Positions 16,153 through 22,439 of a stretch of 32,670 nt of DNA are shown in pieces (position 1 is the stretch's first letter; every line of letters begins with the position of its first letter). This DNA comes from Elusimicrobiota bacterium (GTDB taxonomy: Bacteria; Elusimicrobiota; Elusimicrobia; Elusimicrobiales; UBA9959): assembly GCA_022703115.1 (NCBI GenBank), contig JAKLEK010000003.1, forward strand, positions 1 through 32,670, written 5' to 3'. Under the pieces are notes generated by a model. The model had not been told where the DNA came from. It saw only the letters and a program-made list of their open reading frames with translations, and ran no database searches. The position numbers were made by a program, and so were the translations under genes.

Positions 16153-17046
16153 TTACTCCTTGTCGGCCGTCTTTATCTTGCTTCCGTCCTTGAGGCCGTA
16201 AAGGCCGAAGGTTATGAGGTCCTCTCCGGACTTAAGTCCGGAGGCTATCTGCGTATAGTCGCCGTTGGTTATGCCGGTCCTGACCTCGCGCCTGGAAGCG
16301 GTGTCGTTCAGCGGGACGAAAACGTAGAGGCGGCCCTCGTCTTCCTGTATGGCGGACGAGGGCACCGCTACGGCGCCGGCCCTGGCTCCTACCACCAGGC
16401 GCACCTCGGTGAACATGCCCGATTTAAGCCGGCCGTCCGCGTTTTCCGCCAGGATCTCTATGGCCGCGCTGCGCGTCCTGGAATCCACTACGGGACTGAC
16501 CCTGTAGACTTTGCCGCGAAAGACGGTGTCCGGAAAGGCGTCCACTTTTATGCGCGCGGCCTGGCCGGCGCGCACCTTTCCCACATAGCGCTCCGGCACG
16601 TCCACAACTACGCGCACCTGTCCCTGCGTCACCACCAGGGCTATCGGGGTCTGGGGGGTGACGCTCGCCCCGGAATCCTGATACACGCGTCCCACCACTC
16701 CGTTCAGCGTGGACGGAACCGGCGCCGGCTCGTACTGCACGCCGGGCTCGTCCCTTTCGATCAGGGCCACCGCCTGGTCCTTCTTTACCTGGTCGCCCTC
16801 TGTCAGAAGGTTCCTGAGCAGCTTTCCGGCGACGCGCGGATAGAGCACGGCCTCGTCCATGGCCTTTACCGAGCCGACGAGGGCGATATATTCCTCGATG
16901 TCCTGTACGCGGGCCTTTTCTATCTTCACCAGGAAGCGGTCCTTCTCCAGCTTGTTAAAAGCCTCCAGGTCCTTGTTCCCGCAGCCGGCCGCGGAGACCG
17001 CGGCGGCCGCGGTAAAGATAAGTATGCGGAAGTTGATGCTTTTCAT
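16153..17046 (-). CDS. RND efflux periplasmic adaptor (membrane fusion) lipoprotein
   Basis: A 297-aa adaptor linking the RND pump to the TolC channel. The signal sequence ends in a lipobox (SAAGC, Cys22), so it is anchored in the inner-membrane outer leaflet. The barrel-sandwich halves (VLYPRVAGKLLRNLLTEGDQV and PAPVPSTLNGVVGRVYQDSG), beta-barrel (AARIKVDAFPDTVFRGKVYRVSP) and membrane-proximal domain (AVPSSAIQEDEGRLYVFV) can be followed. The alpha-hairpin is very short, which limits how far it can dock on TolC and makes the protein smaller than AcrA (about 380 aa). AAGGA lies 8 nt before the ATG. It starts 43 nt after the TetR-TolC fusion. Confidence 0.9.
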   Translation of the reverse strand: MKSINFRILIFTAAAAVSAAGCGNKDLEAFNKLEKDRFLVKIEKARVQDIEEYIALVGSVKAMDEAVLYPRVAGKLLRNLLTEGDQVKKDQAVALIERDEPGVQYEPAPVPSTLNGVVGRVYQDSGASVTPQTPIALVVTQGQVRVVVDVPERYVGKVRAGQAARIKVDAFPDTVFRGKVYRVSPVVDSRTRSAAIEILAENADGRLKSGMFTEVRLVVGARAGAVAVPSSAIQEDEGRLYVFVPLNDTASRREVRTGITNGDYTQIASGLKSGEDLITFGLYGLKDGSKIKTADKE

Positions 17047-17089
17047 AATGGGTCCTTATATGTCCGGCCGCAGAGCCGGTCGCCGTCGG

Positions 17090-18973
17090 TTATTCCCCAA
17101 GCGTCCATCTCAGCTCGGCGTCCGCCGAGCAGGCGTCGTGCCGCGCCTGGGTGAAAAGGGTCCTGGACCTGTTCAGCGCCAGAGAGGCGTCGTTCAGCTC
17201 CAGCTGGCTGGCCAGGCCGTTCTTGAACCTTACCTCGGTGGCGGCCAGGACCTTCCGGGCCGTTTCCACCGAGGTCGTCTGGGACTCGAGCCTTATGGAG
17301 GCCTCTTTGAGGCCGAGCCACGCTTTTTTCACCGAGATCTTGATCTTGCGCTCCAGTTCCCTGAGTTCGGTGTCGGCTATCTCCGCCTGCAGCCGGGCCT
17401 GCCTTACCTTGGACGAGGTGGAGCCGCCGGAGAAAATGGGCAGGGAAAGCCTGAGCCCGGCGGTGGTGCTCCATGCCCGCTGAGGCCCTTTCGGGAAGCC
17501 GCTGTCCGTCTGTCCCTGGAACTGCCTGGAGGCGAAGGCGCCAAGGTATGGGAAGTGTCCGGCACGTTCCAGCTTTATGGTCTCGCGGTACAGGTCGCGC
17601 CGGATCCTGGCGTCGCGGTATTCCGGGCGGTTCAGCAGAGCCGCTTTGTACAGCTTCTCAAGGTTTTCGTCCCTTGCGGGGGAGCAGGCCAGTTCGCCGG
17701 TAAGGTTCATGTCCGTTTCCGGATCGAGCCCCAGCAGGTTCTTGAACTCAATAAGACCCGACTCGTAAAGGTTCTGGGCCTGGGTCAGGGCGGGTTCCGT
17801 GTTGGATACCTCCACGGTCTGGCGCAGGACCGACAGGTCGCTGGCCACGCCCTGCCTGTACTGCGCCTCTATGGTGGCCAGATGCTGGCGCGCGAGGGAC
17901 AGGGATTCCATCTGGATGGACGCGAAGGCGCTGGAGAGAAGCACGGAATAGTACATCTGTTTCACGGCCTTGGCGACGCCGCTCCTGGCGGTCTTAAGCT
18001 GCTCTTCGCTGTCGGCGGCGTACATGTTCGCCATTCTGATGCCGGTCCTGACCTTGCCGCCGGACCAGAGCACCTGGTCCAGGTCCAGAGAGCCGGAGTA
18101 GGCGTGCTTGAGCCCGACCTTTATCTTGTTTCCGGCGAGGAAGAAGGACGGAGCGCTGATATTCCGGGTGTACTGGCCGCCGGCCGAGAGCTGGGGGAAG
18201 ACCGTTCCCCAGTATTCGCGTATCTTCTCCTTATATATGAGCCTGGCTTCTTCGGCGGTCACCACGGCCGCGTTGTTCTTCAGAGCGGTGGCTACGGCTT
18301 CGTCCACCGTCAGGTCCAGCGCCGAGGCGGAGCCTGGGCCGGAAGGCAGGAGCAGGAGCGTCAGCGCCAGGGCGCGGGCGCCGGCGGAAACCGCTTTCGC
18401 CAGGCGGCGCGGAAGGGCCTTGTCCAGTCCGCGCATGCCGCTTTCCCTGGCCTCGATCATGAAATTCCGGATCACCGCGCTTACCAGATGCAGCAGCGCC
18501 GCTATGCCTGCTTTCGAGAAACCCTCTTTCTCCGCCTCGGTTCCGAGCGTTTCCTCTATGGTCTTCTGGTTCTGTTTTTTCAGCTCCATGGCCATGGTCG
18601 CCAGTACCCCGGAGGAGGGGGATGCCATTATCTTCAGCGCGCATTTGGGCAGGTCCGGGTAACGCTTTATCAGGTCCAGGTAGCCGGAAAAGATCACGTC
18701 GAGGCGCTGCTCGAGGGTCAGCCCCGGTTCCTTTATGCGGGCGTGGATCTCATGAAAGTGCCTTGTTCCTTCAAGGAAAGCGGCGCGGATTAGTTCTTCC
18801 TTGTTCTTGAAATAGTAATAGATGACCGGCTTGGTCACTTTAAGGCGCATGGATATCTCGCGCATCGAGACCCCGTCCGGGCCCCTCTCGGCCATCATTG
18901 CCGAAGCCGTTTCCAGAATGCGCTTGCGCGCCTTGTCGCCTTTTTTCGTGGTGTCACGCCGCTGTGTGGACAT
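17090..18973 (-). CDS. TetR repressor - TolC outer-membrane channel fusion
   Basis: One uninterrupted 627-codon frame. Residues 14-60 are a TetR helix-turn-helix (ARKRILETASAMMAERG, VSMREISMRLKVTKPVIYYY) and about 61-180 a TetR ligand domain. About 180-218 is a signal peptide: basic MRGLDKALPRRLAKAV, hydrophobic ALALTLLLLPSG and cleavage site SASA|L. From 219 on it is TolC-like: two halves of long helices (VDEAVATALKNNAAVV, FPQLSAGGQYTR, SLPIFSGGSTSSKVRQARLQAE, ATEVRFKNGLASQLELNDA). An internal ATG at 18436 (Met180), preceded by AGGGA 7 nt upstream, could produce a separate 448-aa TolC. Alternatively signal peptidase would split the fusion into a membrane-tethered repressor and a mature channel. 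First gene of the efflux operon, behind a strong promoter and palindromic operator. I know of no described protein with this arrangement. Confidence 0.88.
   Translation of the reverse strand: MSTQRRDTTKKGDKARKRILETASAMMAERGPDGVSMREISMRLKVTKPVIYYYFKNKEELIRAAFLEGTRHFHEIHARIKEPGLTLEQRLDVIFSGYLDLIKRYPDLPKCALKIMASPSSGVLATMAMELKKQNQKTIEETLGTEAEKEGFSKAGIAALLHLVSAVIRNFMIEARESGMRGLDKALPRRLAKAVSAGARALALTLLLLPSGPGSASALDLTVDEAVATALKNNAAVVTAEEARLIYKEKIREYWGTVFPQLSAGGQYTRNISAPSFFLAGNKIKVGLKHAYSGSLDLDQVLWSGGKVRTGIRMANMYAADSEEQLKTARSGVAKAVKQMYYSVLLSSAFASIQMESLSLARQHLATIEAQYRQGVASDLSVLRQTVEVSNTEPALTQAQNLYESGLIEFKNLLGLDPETDMNLTGELACSPARDENLEKLYKAALLNRPEYRDARIRRDLYRETIKLERAGHFPYLGAFASRQFQGQTDSGFPKGPQRAWSTTAGLRLSLPIFSGGSTSSKVRQARLQAEIADTELRELERKIKISVKKAWLGLKEASIRLESQTTSVETARKVLAATEVRFKNGLASQLELNDASLALNRSRTLFTQARHDACSADAELRWTLGE
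18434..18448 (-). promoter_or_regulatory. Candidate internal ribosome-binding site and start for the TolC part
   Basis: On the minus strand AGGGA (18444-18448) precedes an in-frame ATG (18434-18436) by 7 nt. Translation from here would begin exactly at the basic n-region of the signal peptide (MRGLDKALPRR) and give a TolC precursor of normal length. This is the best candidate for uncoupling TolC synthesis from the TetR domain. Confidence 0.5.
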
Positions 18974-18975
18974 AA

Positions 18976-18999
18976 AATTTACCTACCGGTAGATAAATT
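18976..18999. promoter_or_regulatory. Palindromic TetR-type operator
   Basis: A 24-bp palindrome centred on CTACCGGTAG with AT-rich arms (AATTTA/TAAATT) and a single mismatched pair (18982/18993). It overlaps the last three bases of the -10 box and the expected transcription start, and ends 3 nt before the TetR-TolC start codon. Binding would block transcription, as expected for an autoregulating TetR protein. Confidence 0.8.
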
Positions 19000-19026
19000 G
19001 TAGCAGAGCCGGCCGTCCGGTGTCAA
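18997..19026 (-). promoter_or_regulatory. Sigma70-type promoter of the efflux operon
   Basis: On the minus strand a perfect -35 TTGACA (19021-19026) and a -10 TACAAT (18997-19002) are separated by 18 nt. The start would fall within about 20 nt of the ATG at 18973, giving a very short leader with no visible Shine-Dalgarno sequence. The operator at 18976-18999 covers the start region. Confidence 0.8.
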
Positions 19027-19049
19027 GGGCCTTCCGGCCGTCGGGGGCT

Positions 19050-20087
19050 TCAGCGTCCGGGTGCCTCTCGGACCTCGAGCTGGACCGAGCGGCCTTTGGC
19101 GGCCTGTTCGTCAATGAAGCGGTTGATCAGGACTAGGCAGTCGGGGCGGACCTTTACGCAGCCGGCGGTGTCCCGGAACAGGAAGCTGCGGAACTCGTTG
19201 GCGGCGGATTTCCTTGGGTCCGCCGCGGTCGCGCGGTCGTCCCATCTGTCGGTATGTATGGCCGTTCCGTGCCGGCCGTTGGGGCCGGAGTAGTAGAGCG
19301 GGTTCCTCTTTATCTGGTCCGGGTCTTTTCTGACGTCCGGGAGTTCGAAGACGGGCACTCCGGCGCCCTGAGAGAAGCGCTGGTATCGGGCTGACCATAC
19401 CATGTCCACCGGGGCGATGCCGGAGTATTCGGGGTCGCGCGGATACCAGTGCTTCCAGACTCCGGTGAAGAACGGTTTTTCGTCCGCGTCCGGCCGGAGC
19501 AGGCGCGCGGCGAGTTCTTCTTCGCCGGATAGGTCTTTGCCCAGGAAGGCGATCTTGTATTCGGTAGGGCGCATGTTCCGCAGGTCGTAAATCCCCGGCT
19601 GAGTCGCGCCGTCCGGCTCTTCTTTGGGCGAGTAGAATATGGGCGTTTCGCGGCCGTCGGCTTCGCGCACGGCCGCGGGGACCCAGCCCTTTTTCGGCGT
19701 CAGCGAGGTCGAGCCGCGGCCCAGGGCTTCGCACTGGTGGATGCCTTTGTCGGGGCCTTCCTCTATTTCGAAGGTCAGGGCGCCCGCTTTGGCCCTGTCG
19801 GAGGGGAAAAGGACAAGGATCCGGGAGACGCTTTCTCCGTTCAGGCCCGGGATGCCGTTGAGCCCGAGCGCGGCCAGTCTTCCGCGTATGCCCTGGGTGA
19901 GGGCCGGGCGCATGGTGGTCCTGCCGGGGGCGGGGAAGGGGTCGGGCCAGATATCTTTTTCGGCGGCGCCGGCGGGGCCGGCCGGGGTGAGGGTGCGCCG
20001 GGCGCCGGTGGCGGAACAGGCGGCTAGTACCGTGAGGGCGCAGAGCAGAGCGAGGCGGAGCGCGCGGCAGCCGGAAAGAACTTTCAT
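19050..20087 (-). CDS. YkuD-like L,D-transpeptidase-type lipoprotein
   Basis: A 345-aa exported protein. The signal sequence ends in the lipobox TVLAAC with Cys24, followed by a low-complexity Ala/Pro/Gly linker. The C-terminal third holds a YkuD-type catalytic pattern: HGTAIHTDRWDD, then about 20 residues later FRDTAGCVKVRPDCLVLINRF, matching the family's HG...H and S/T-x-G-C-x-[RK] arrangement with the likely nucleophile in AGCVKV. Known enzymes crosslink peptidoglycan or attach lipoproteins to it. The middle part (about 60-240) is not recognisable and the family call rests on the C-terminal motif. Upstream of the efflux promoter and on the same strand, but separated from that operon by its promoter. 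Confidence 0.62.
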   Translation of the reverse strand: MKVLSGCRALRLALLCALTVLAACSATGARRTLTPAGPAGAAEKDIWPDPFPAPGRTTMRPALTQGIRGRLAALGLNGIPGLNGESVSRILVLFPSDRAKAGALTFEIEEGPDKGIHQCEALGRGSTSLTPKKGWVPAAVREADGRETPIFYSPKEEPDGATQPGIYDLRNMRPTEYKIAFLGKDLSGEEELAARLLRPDADEKPFFTGVWKHWYPRDPEYSGIAPVDMVWSARYQRFSQGAGVPVFELPDVRKDPDQIKRNPLYYSGPNGRHGTAIHTDRWDDRATAADPRKSAANEFRSFLFRDTAGCVKVRPDCLVLINRFIDEQAAKGRSVQLEVREAPGR

Positions 20088-20173
20088 CGGGGAAATTCTA
20101 CGTGTTTTGCCTGCCGCCAGGCAACCGCCGCGTCCCCCGCGCTTCCCGGGGGCCGGGTTCTGTCATCCTTCGG

Positions 20174-20406
20174 CTGGTTCCCCTGGGTACGCTGGGCTGC
20201 CGGGGGGCACAGGGGTCCAAGGGCACGCTATCGTCCACACCGTGGCCGCGCTCCCACTCGGCCTCGCCGCTTACGTAAGGCTCGGCCTGCGTGACGGCCC
20301 TTCGACCCCTGTGCCCCCCGTCAACCGCTCCAAGGGAGTATAGCTATATTCGGTCCTATTAGATTCAAGGACGTTCCTTAATTGGAGCGGGAGACAGGGG
20401 AACTGG
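20174..20406. ncRNA. Candidate structured RNA: nested three-way junction
   Basis: Three long helices nest correctly. Helix A: 20174-20185 with 20395-20406 (12 bp, nine perfect plus three including two G-U pairs on the plus strand). Helix B: 20201-20217 with 20304-20320 (17 bp perfect), continued after a C-C mismatch by 20219-20224/20297-20302. Helix C: 20325-20333 with 20382-20390 (9 bp perfect), enclosing GTCCT/AGGAC (20353-20357/20368-20372). The G-U pairs in helix A become A-C mismatches on the minus strand, favouring plus-strand transcription. I recognise no known RNA family. 20088-20173 holds only a 7-bp hairpin near 20107-20124. Confidence 0.45.
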
Positions 20407-20430
20407 AAAAGCGGAAGCGTCCGGAGGCCG
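20384..20430 (-). repeat. Dispersed intergenic repeat, copy 2
   Basis: The reverse complement of this stretch matches 32-78 at 43 of 47 positions. It contains the 3' strand of helix A and most of the 3' strand of helix C of the candidate RNA, then runs on beyond it. Adjacent sequence repeats CTCGGCCTCCG (minus strand) a second time about 21 nt further on. Confidence 0.75.
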
Positions 20431-20453
20431 AGCATACGAAGCGCGGAGGCCGA

Positions 20454-20500
20454 GGAACGCAGGCGCGCGTACGGTGTACGCGACGCCGGTTCCGCGTTCC
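20454..20500. repeat. Long GC-rich hairpin
   Basis: GGAACGC (20454-20460) pairs with GCGTTCC (20494-20500). Inside, GGCG pairs with CGCC and GCGTAC (20467-20472) with GTACGC (20476-20481) around a GGT loop. It lies just downstream of the candidate structured RNA and may be part of the same element. No T run follows on either strand. In 20501-20690 I see only an isolated TTGACA (20537-20542) and an extended -10-like TGCTAGAAT (20628-20636) that could serve the tRNA gene. Confidence 0.55.
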
Positions 20501-20690
20501 AGGCCCCTGGCAGGCCCCGCGGACCCTATTTAAGGGTTGACATTATTATGAAAAGGCCCTCGGACTTGGGGGATGGGGATATATATAGTTCACGGGGGAG
20601 TTTAGGAGACAACGGGAGCGGCAGATTTGCTAGAATAGACGGCGCTTGGCGCTTTCCGGGGTTTACGGAAAGACGGGATTTTGGAAAAGC

Positions 20691-20774
20691 GGGCTTGTGG
20701 CGGAACTGGTAGACGCGACGGACTTAAAATCCGTTGACCGCAAGGTCGTGCGGGTTCGAGTCCCGCCTTGCCCA
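20691..20774 (+). tRNA. tRNA-Leu (anticodon UAA)
   Basis: Class II tRNA of 84 nt. D-arm GGCGGAACTGGTAGACGC, anticodon arm ACGGA-CTTAAAA-TCCGT with anticodon TAA reading Leu UUA, long variable arm GACC-GCAA-GGTC, and T-arm GCGGG-TTCGAGT-CCCGC. The discriminator is A at 20774 and CCA is not encoded. The acceptor stem GGGCTTG/CTTGCCC contains two adjacent U-U mismatches at pairs 5 and 6. The last 17 nt of the gene plus two more bases are duplicated downstream. Confidence 0.9.
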
Positions 20775-20918
20775 GCCACCTTGGTAGCTTAGGGACTCGA
20801 AGCCGACCCGAGCGCTCGCGGTGCGAGAAGAGTGAGCGAAGCGAACGCAGCGAGGGCGGCCGGCTGCGAAGGAGCGACCGGGAGGGAGCGGGTGAGCAGG
20901 AGTCCCGCCTTGCCCAGC
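20758..20918. repeat. Duplicated tRNA-Leu 3' end flanking a 123-bp segment
   Basis: The 19 bases GAGTCCCGCCTTGCCCAGC occur at 20758-20776 (T-arm and acceptor end of tRNA-Leu) and again exactly at 20900-20918. The segment between has no ORF, is rich in GCGA-type repeats (GCGAAGCGAACGCAGCGAG), and begins with GGGACTC (20792-20798), the complement of the repeated GAGTCCC. This looks like the trace of insertion at, or slippage from, a tRNA 3' end. The rest of 20919-20960 leads into psd and holds its ribosome-binding site. Confidence 0.7.
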
Positions 20919-20960
20919 TGCCCGAGTGTGTGACGAACGTGATCTTGTGAGGAGAAAAAC

Positions 20961-21593
20961 ATGGGTATAGTTCCGGAAGGGCTCAAACTTATATACGCCG
21001 CCGCCGCCGCGGCCGCCGCGGGCGGGGTCATCTGCGTCTGGTCCAGATGGGCCGGCATCCCTATACTGGCCCTCGGCTCGCTCATCGCCCTTTTCACCGC
21101 GTATTTCTTCCGCGACCCCGAAAGGAACAGGGTCTTCTCGCCTGAAGAGATAGCCTGTCCGGCCGACGGCACGGTCCTCAGCGTGGGTTCCGAAGGCGAT
21201 CCGGACGTGATCGTGGTAAGGATCTTCCTTTCCGTCTTCAACGTCCATCTCCAGCGGGCCACCATCGACGGAAAGATCGAAAGCGTCACTTATACGCGCG
21301 GAAAATTCGAGATAGCGTACAAACCCGAGGCGGTCAAGAACGAGCGCAACCTGATAAAAATAAACGGCGCTAACGGCCGCTTCGCCCATGTGGAACAGCT
21401 GACCGGTTCCATAGCGCGCCGCATCGTCGCCTATGTCGAGGCCGGCGACGAGGTGAAGGCCGGGGAAAGGATCGGAATGATCTACTTCGGCTCCCAGGTG
21501 GCCGTGTACCTGCCCAAGGACGCCTCGGTCCTGGTCAAGCCAGGGGACAAGGTGTACGGAGCGGAGACCGTGCTGGGCCGATGGCCCCGGTAG
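20961..21593 (+). CDS. psd: Phosphatidylserine decarboxylase, short form
   Basis: A 210-aa membrane-bound decarboxylase that makes phosphatidylethanolamine from phosphatidylserine. It is the short, archaeal-like form lacking the long N-terminal region of E. coli Psd. One hydrophobic segment lies at about 8-47, then FRDPER at 50-55, ADGTVL, VRIFLSVFNVHLQR at 86-99, NERNLIKING, and IYFGSQVAVYLP, where FGS at 176-178 provides the self-cleavage site and pyruvoyl Ser178. A TGAGGAG ribosome-binding site precedes the ATG. The gene is followed 6 nt later by pssA, the enzyme making its substrate. Confidence 0.92.
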   Translation: MGIVPEGLKLIYAAAAAAAAGGVICVWSRWAGIPILALGSLIALFTAYFFRDPERNRVFSPEEIACPADGTVLSVGSEGDPDVIVVRIFLSVFNVHLQRATIDGKIESVTYTRGKFEIAYKPEAVKNERNLIKINGANGRFAHVEQLTGSIARRIVAYVEAGDEVKAGERIGMIYFGSQVAVYLPKDASVLVKPGDKVYGAETVLGRWPR

Positions 21594-21599
21594 GAGAAC

Positions 21600-22412
21600 A
21601 TGGAACAGACAGCTAAGACCGGCAGGATAGACCTTGTAAAGATAAAGAAGACGGGCGCGGTCGTGCTTCCCTCGCTCTTCACCATCGCCAACATGGCGTT
21701 CGGCTTCTTCTCCATAATTTCGGCCTCCGAACGCAATTACGTGCTGGCCGCCTGGTTCGTCATCATGTCCTACGTGATGGACATGCTGGACGGACGCGTG
21801 GCGCGGCTGGTGCACGGCGAGAGCTCCTTCGGAGTGGAGATAGACTCCCTCTCCGACTGGATGTCGTTCGGCATAGCCCCGGCCTACCTCATGTACAATT
21901 TCGTGCTGAAGGATTACGGCTTCTGGGGATATCCGGTGGCGTTCCTTTACATCCTTTGCGGGGCGCTGCGCCTGGCGAGGTTCAACCTCAAAGCGCATTT
22001 CGGGGAAAGCTCCAAGGTCTATTTCCAGGGGCTGCCGATACCGGCGGCCGCCGGTATCCTCTCGTCGTTCGTGCTGGCCTACAGCATGCTCGAGGCGGGC
22101 GGAAGCGTGCGCAGCGTGAAGATTGTGATGGACCAGATGCCTTTCGTGTACGGCATAACCCCGTTCATCATGATAGCGCTCTCGCTCCTCATGGTCTCGT
22201 CCGTGCCGTACGCCGCGTTCAAACAGGGAAGCGTCCTGAACCCGAAGTCCATCCGCGGGCTGATGCTGATCCTGACCATTCTTTTCCTGATCGCCGCGTA
22301 CCCTCAGGACGCGCTTTTCTTCTTCTTCTCCCTGTACGCCGTATCCGGCCTCCTGGCCGTCATGTACAGGGCTCTGGCTTCCATGCGGAAGCAGCCGACC
22401 CCGGAGGAGTGA
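21600..22412 (+). CDS. pssA: CDP-diacylglycerol-serine O-phosphatidyltransferase
   Basis: A 270-aa polytopic inner-membrane enzyme transferring phosphatidyl from CDP-diacylglycerol to serine. The CDP-alcohol phosphatidyltransferase motif DGx2ARx8Gx3Dx3D is complete at residues 64-86 (DGRVAR ... G78 ... D82 ... D86). Several hydrophobic helices follow. Psd, 6 nt upstream, consumes its product, so the pair makes phosphatidylethanolamine. A GGAG ribosome-binding site overlaps the end of psd. It is convergent with holB, 27 nt away. Confidence 0.94.
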   Translation: MEQTAKTGRIDLVKIKKTGAVVLPSLFTIANMAFGFFSIISASERNYVLAAWFVIMSYVMDMLDGRVARLVHGESSFGVEIDSLSDWMSFGIAPAYLMYNFVLKDYGFWGYPVAFLYILCGALRLARFNLKAHFGESSKVYFQGLPIPAAAGILSSFVLAYSMLEAGGSVRSVKIVMDQMPFVYGITPFIMIALSLLMVSSVPYAAFKQGSVLNPKSIRGLMLILTILFLIAAYPQDALFFFFSLYAVSGLLAVMYRALASMRKQPTPEE

Positions 22413-22439
22413 TCCGGGGTCGGACGCGCGGCTTCCCGT

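Noticed and set aside
18400..18420. Twin-arginine (Tat) signal in the middle of the TetR-TolC fusion
   Set aside because: ALPRRLAKAV has the RR pair, but not the S-RR-x-F-L-K consensus, and TolC proteins use Sec.
16859..18793. 644-codon open frame on the plus strand
   Set aside because: Antisense to the TetR-TolC gene, whose domains are unmistakable; Gly/Arg-rich translation typical of a shadow.
20152..20164. Minus-strand GACAGAACCCGGC, identical to the conserved 3' segment of bacterial RNase P RNA
   Set aside because: The rest of the expected RNase P core (GAGGAAAGUCCGG, the AAACC block, the UAGAUGAAUG segment) is not found within 450 nt upstream on that strand. A covariance search would settle it.
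19639..20343. 234-codon plus-strand frame running through the candidate RNA region
   Set aside because: Mostly antisense to the YkuD-like gene; the part in the intergenic region is Pro/Arg-rich without a motif.
20800..20900. CRISPR-like GCGA-rich repeats
   Set aside because: Units are short and irregular, with no constant repeat length or spacers.
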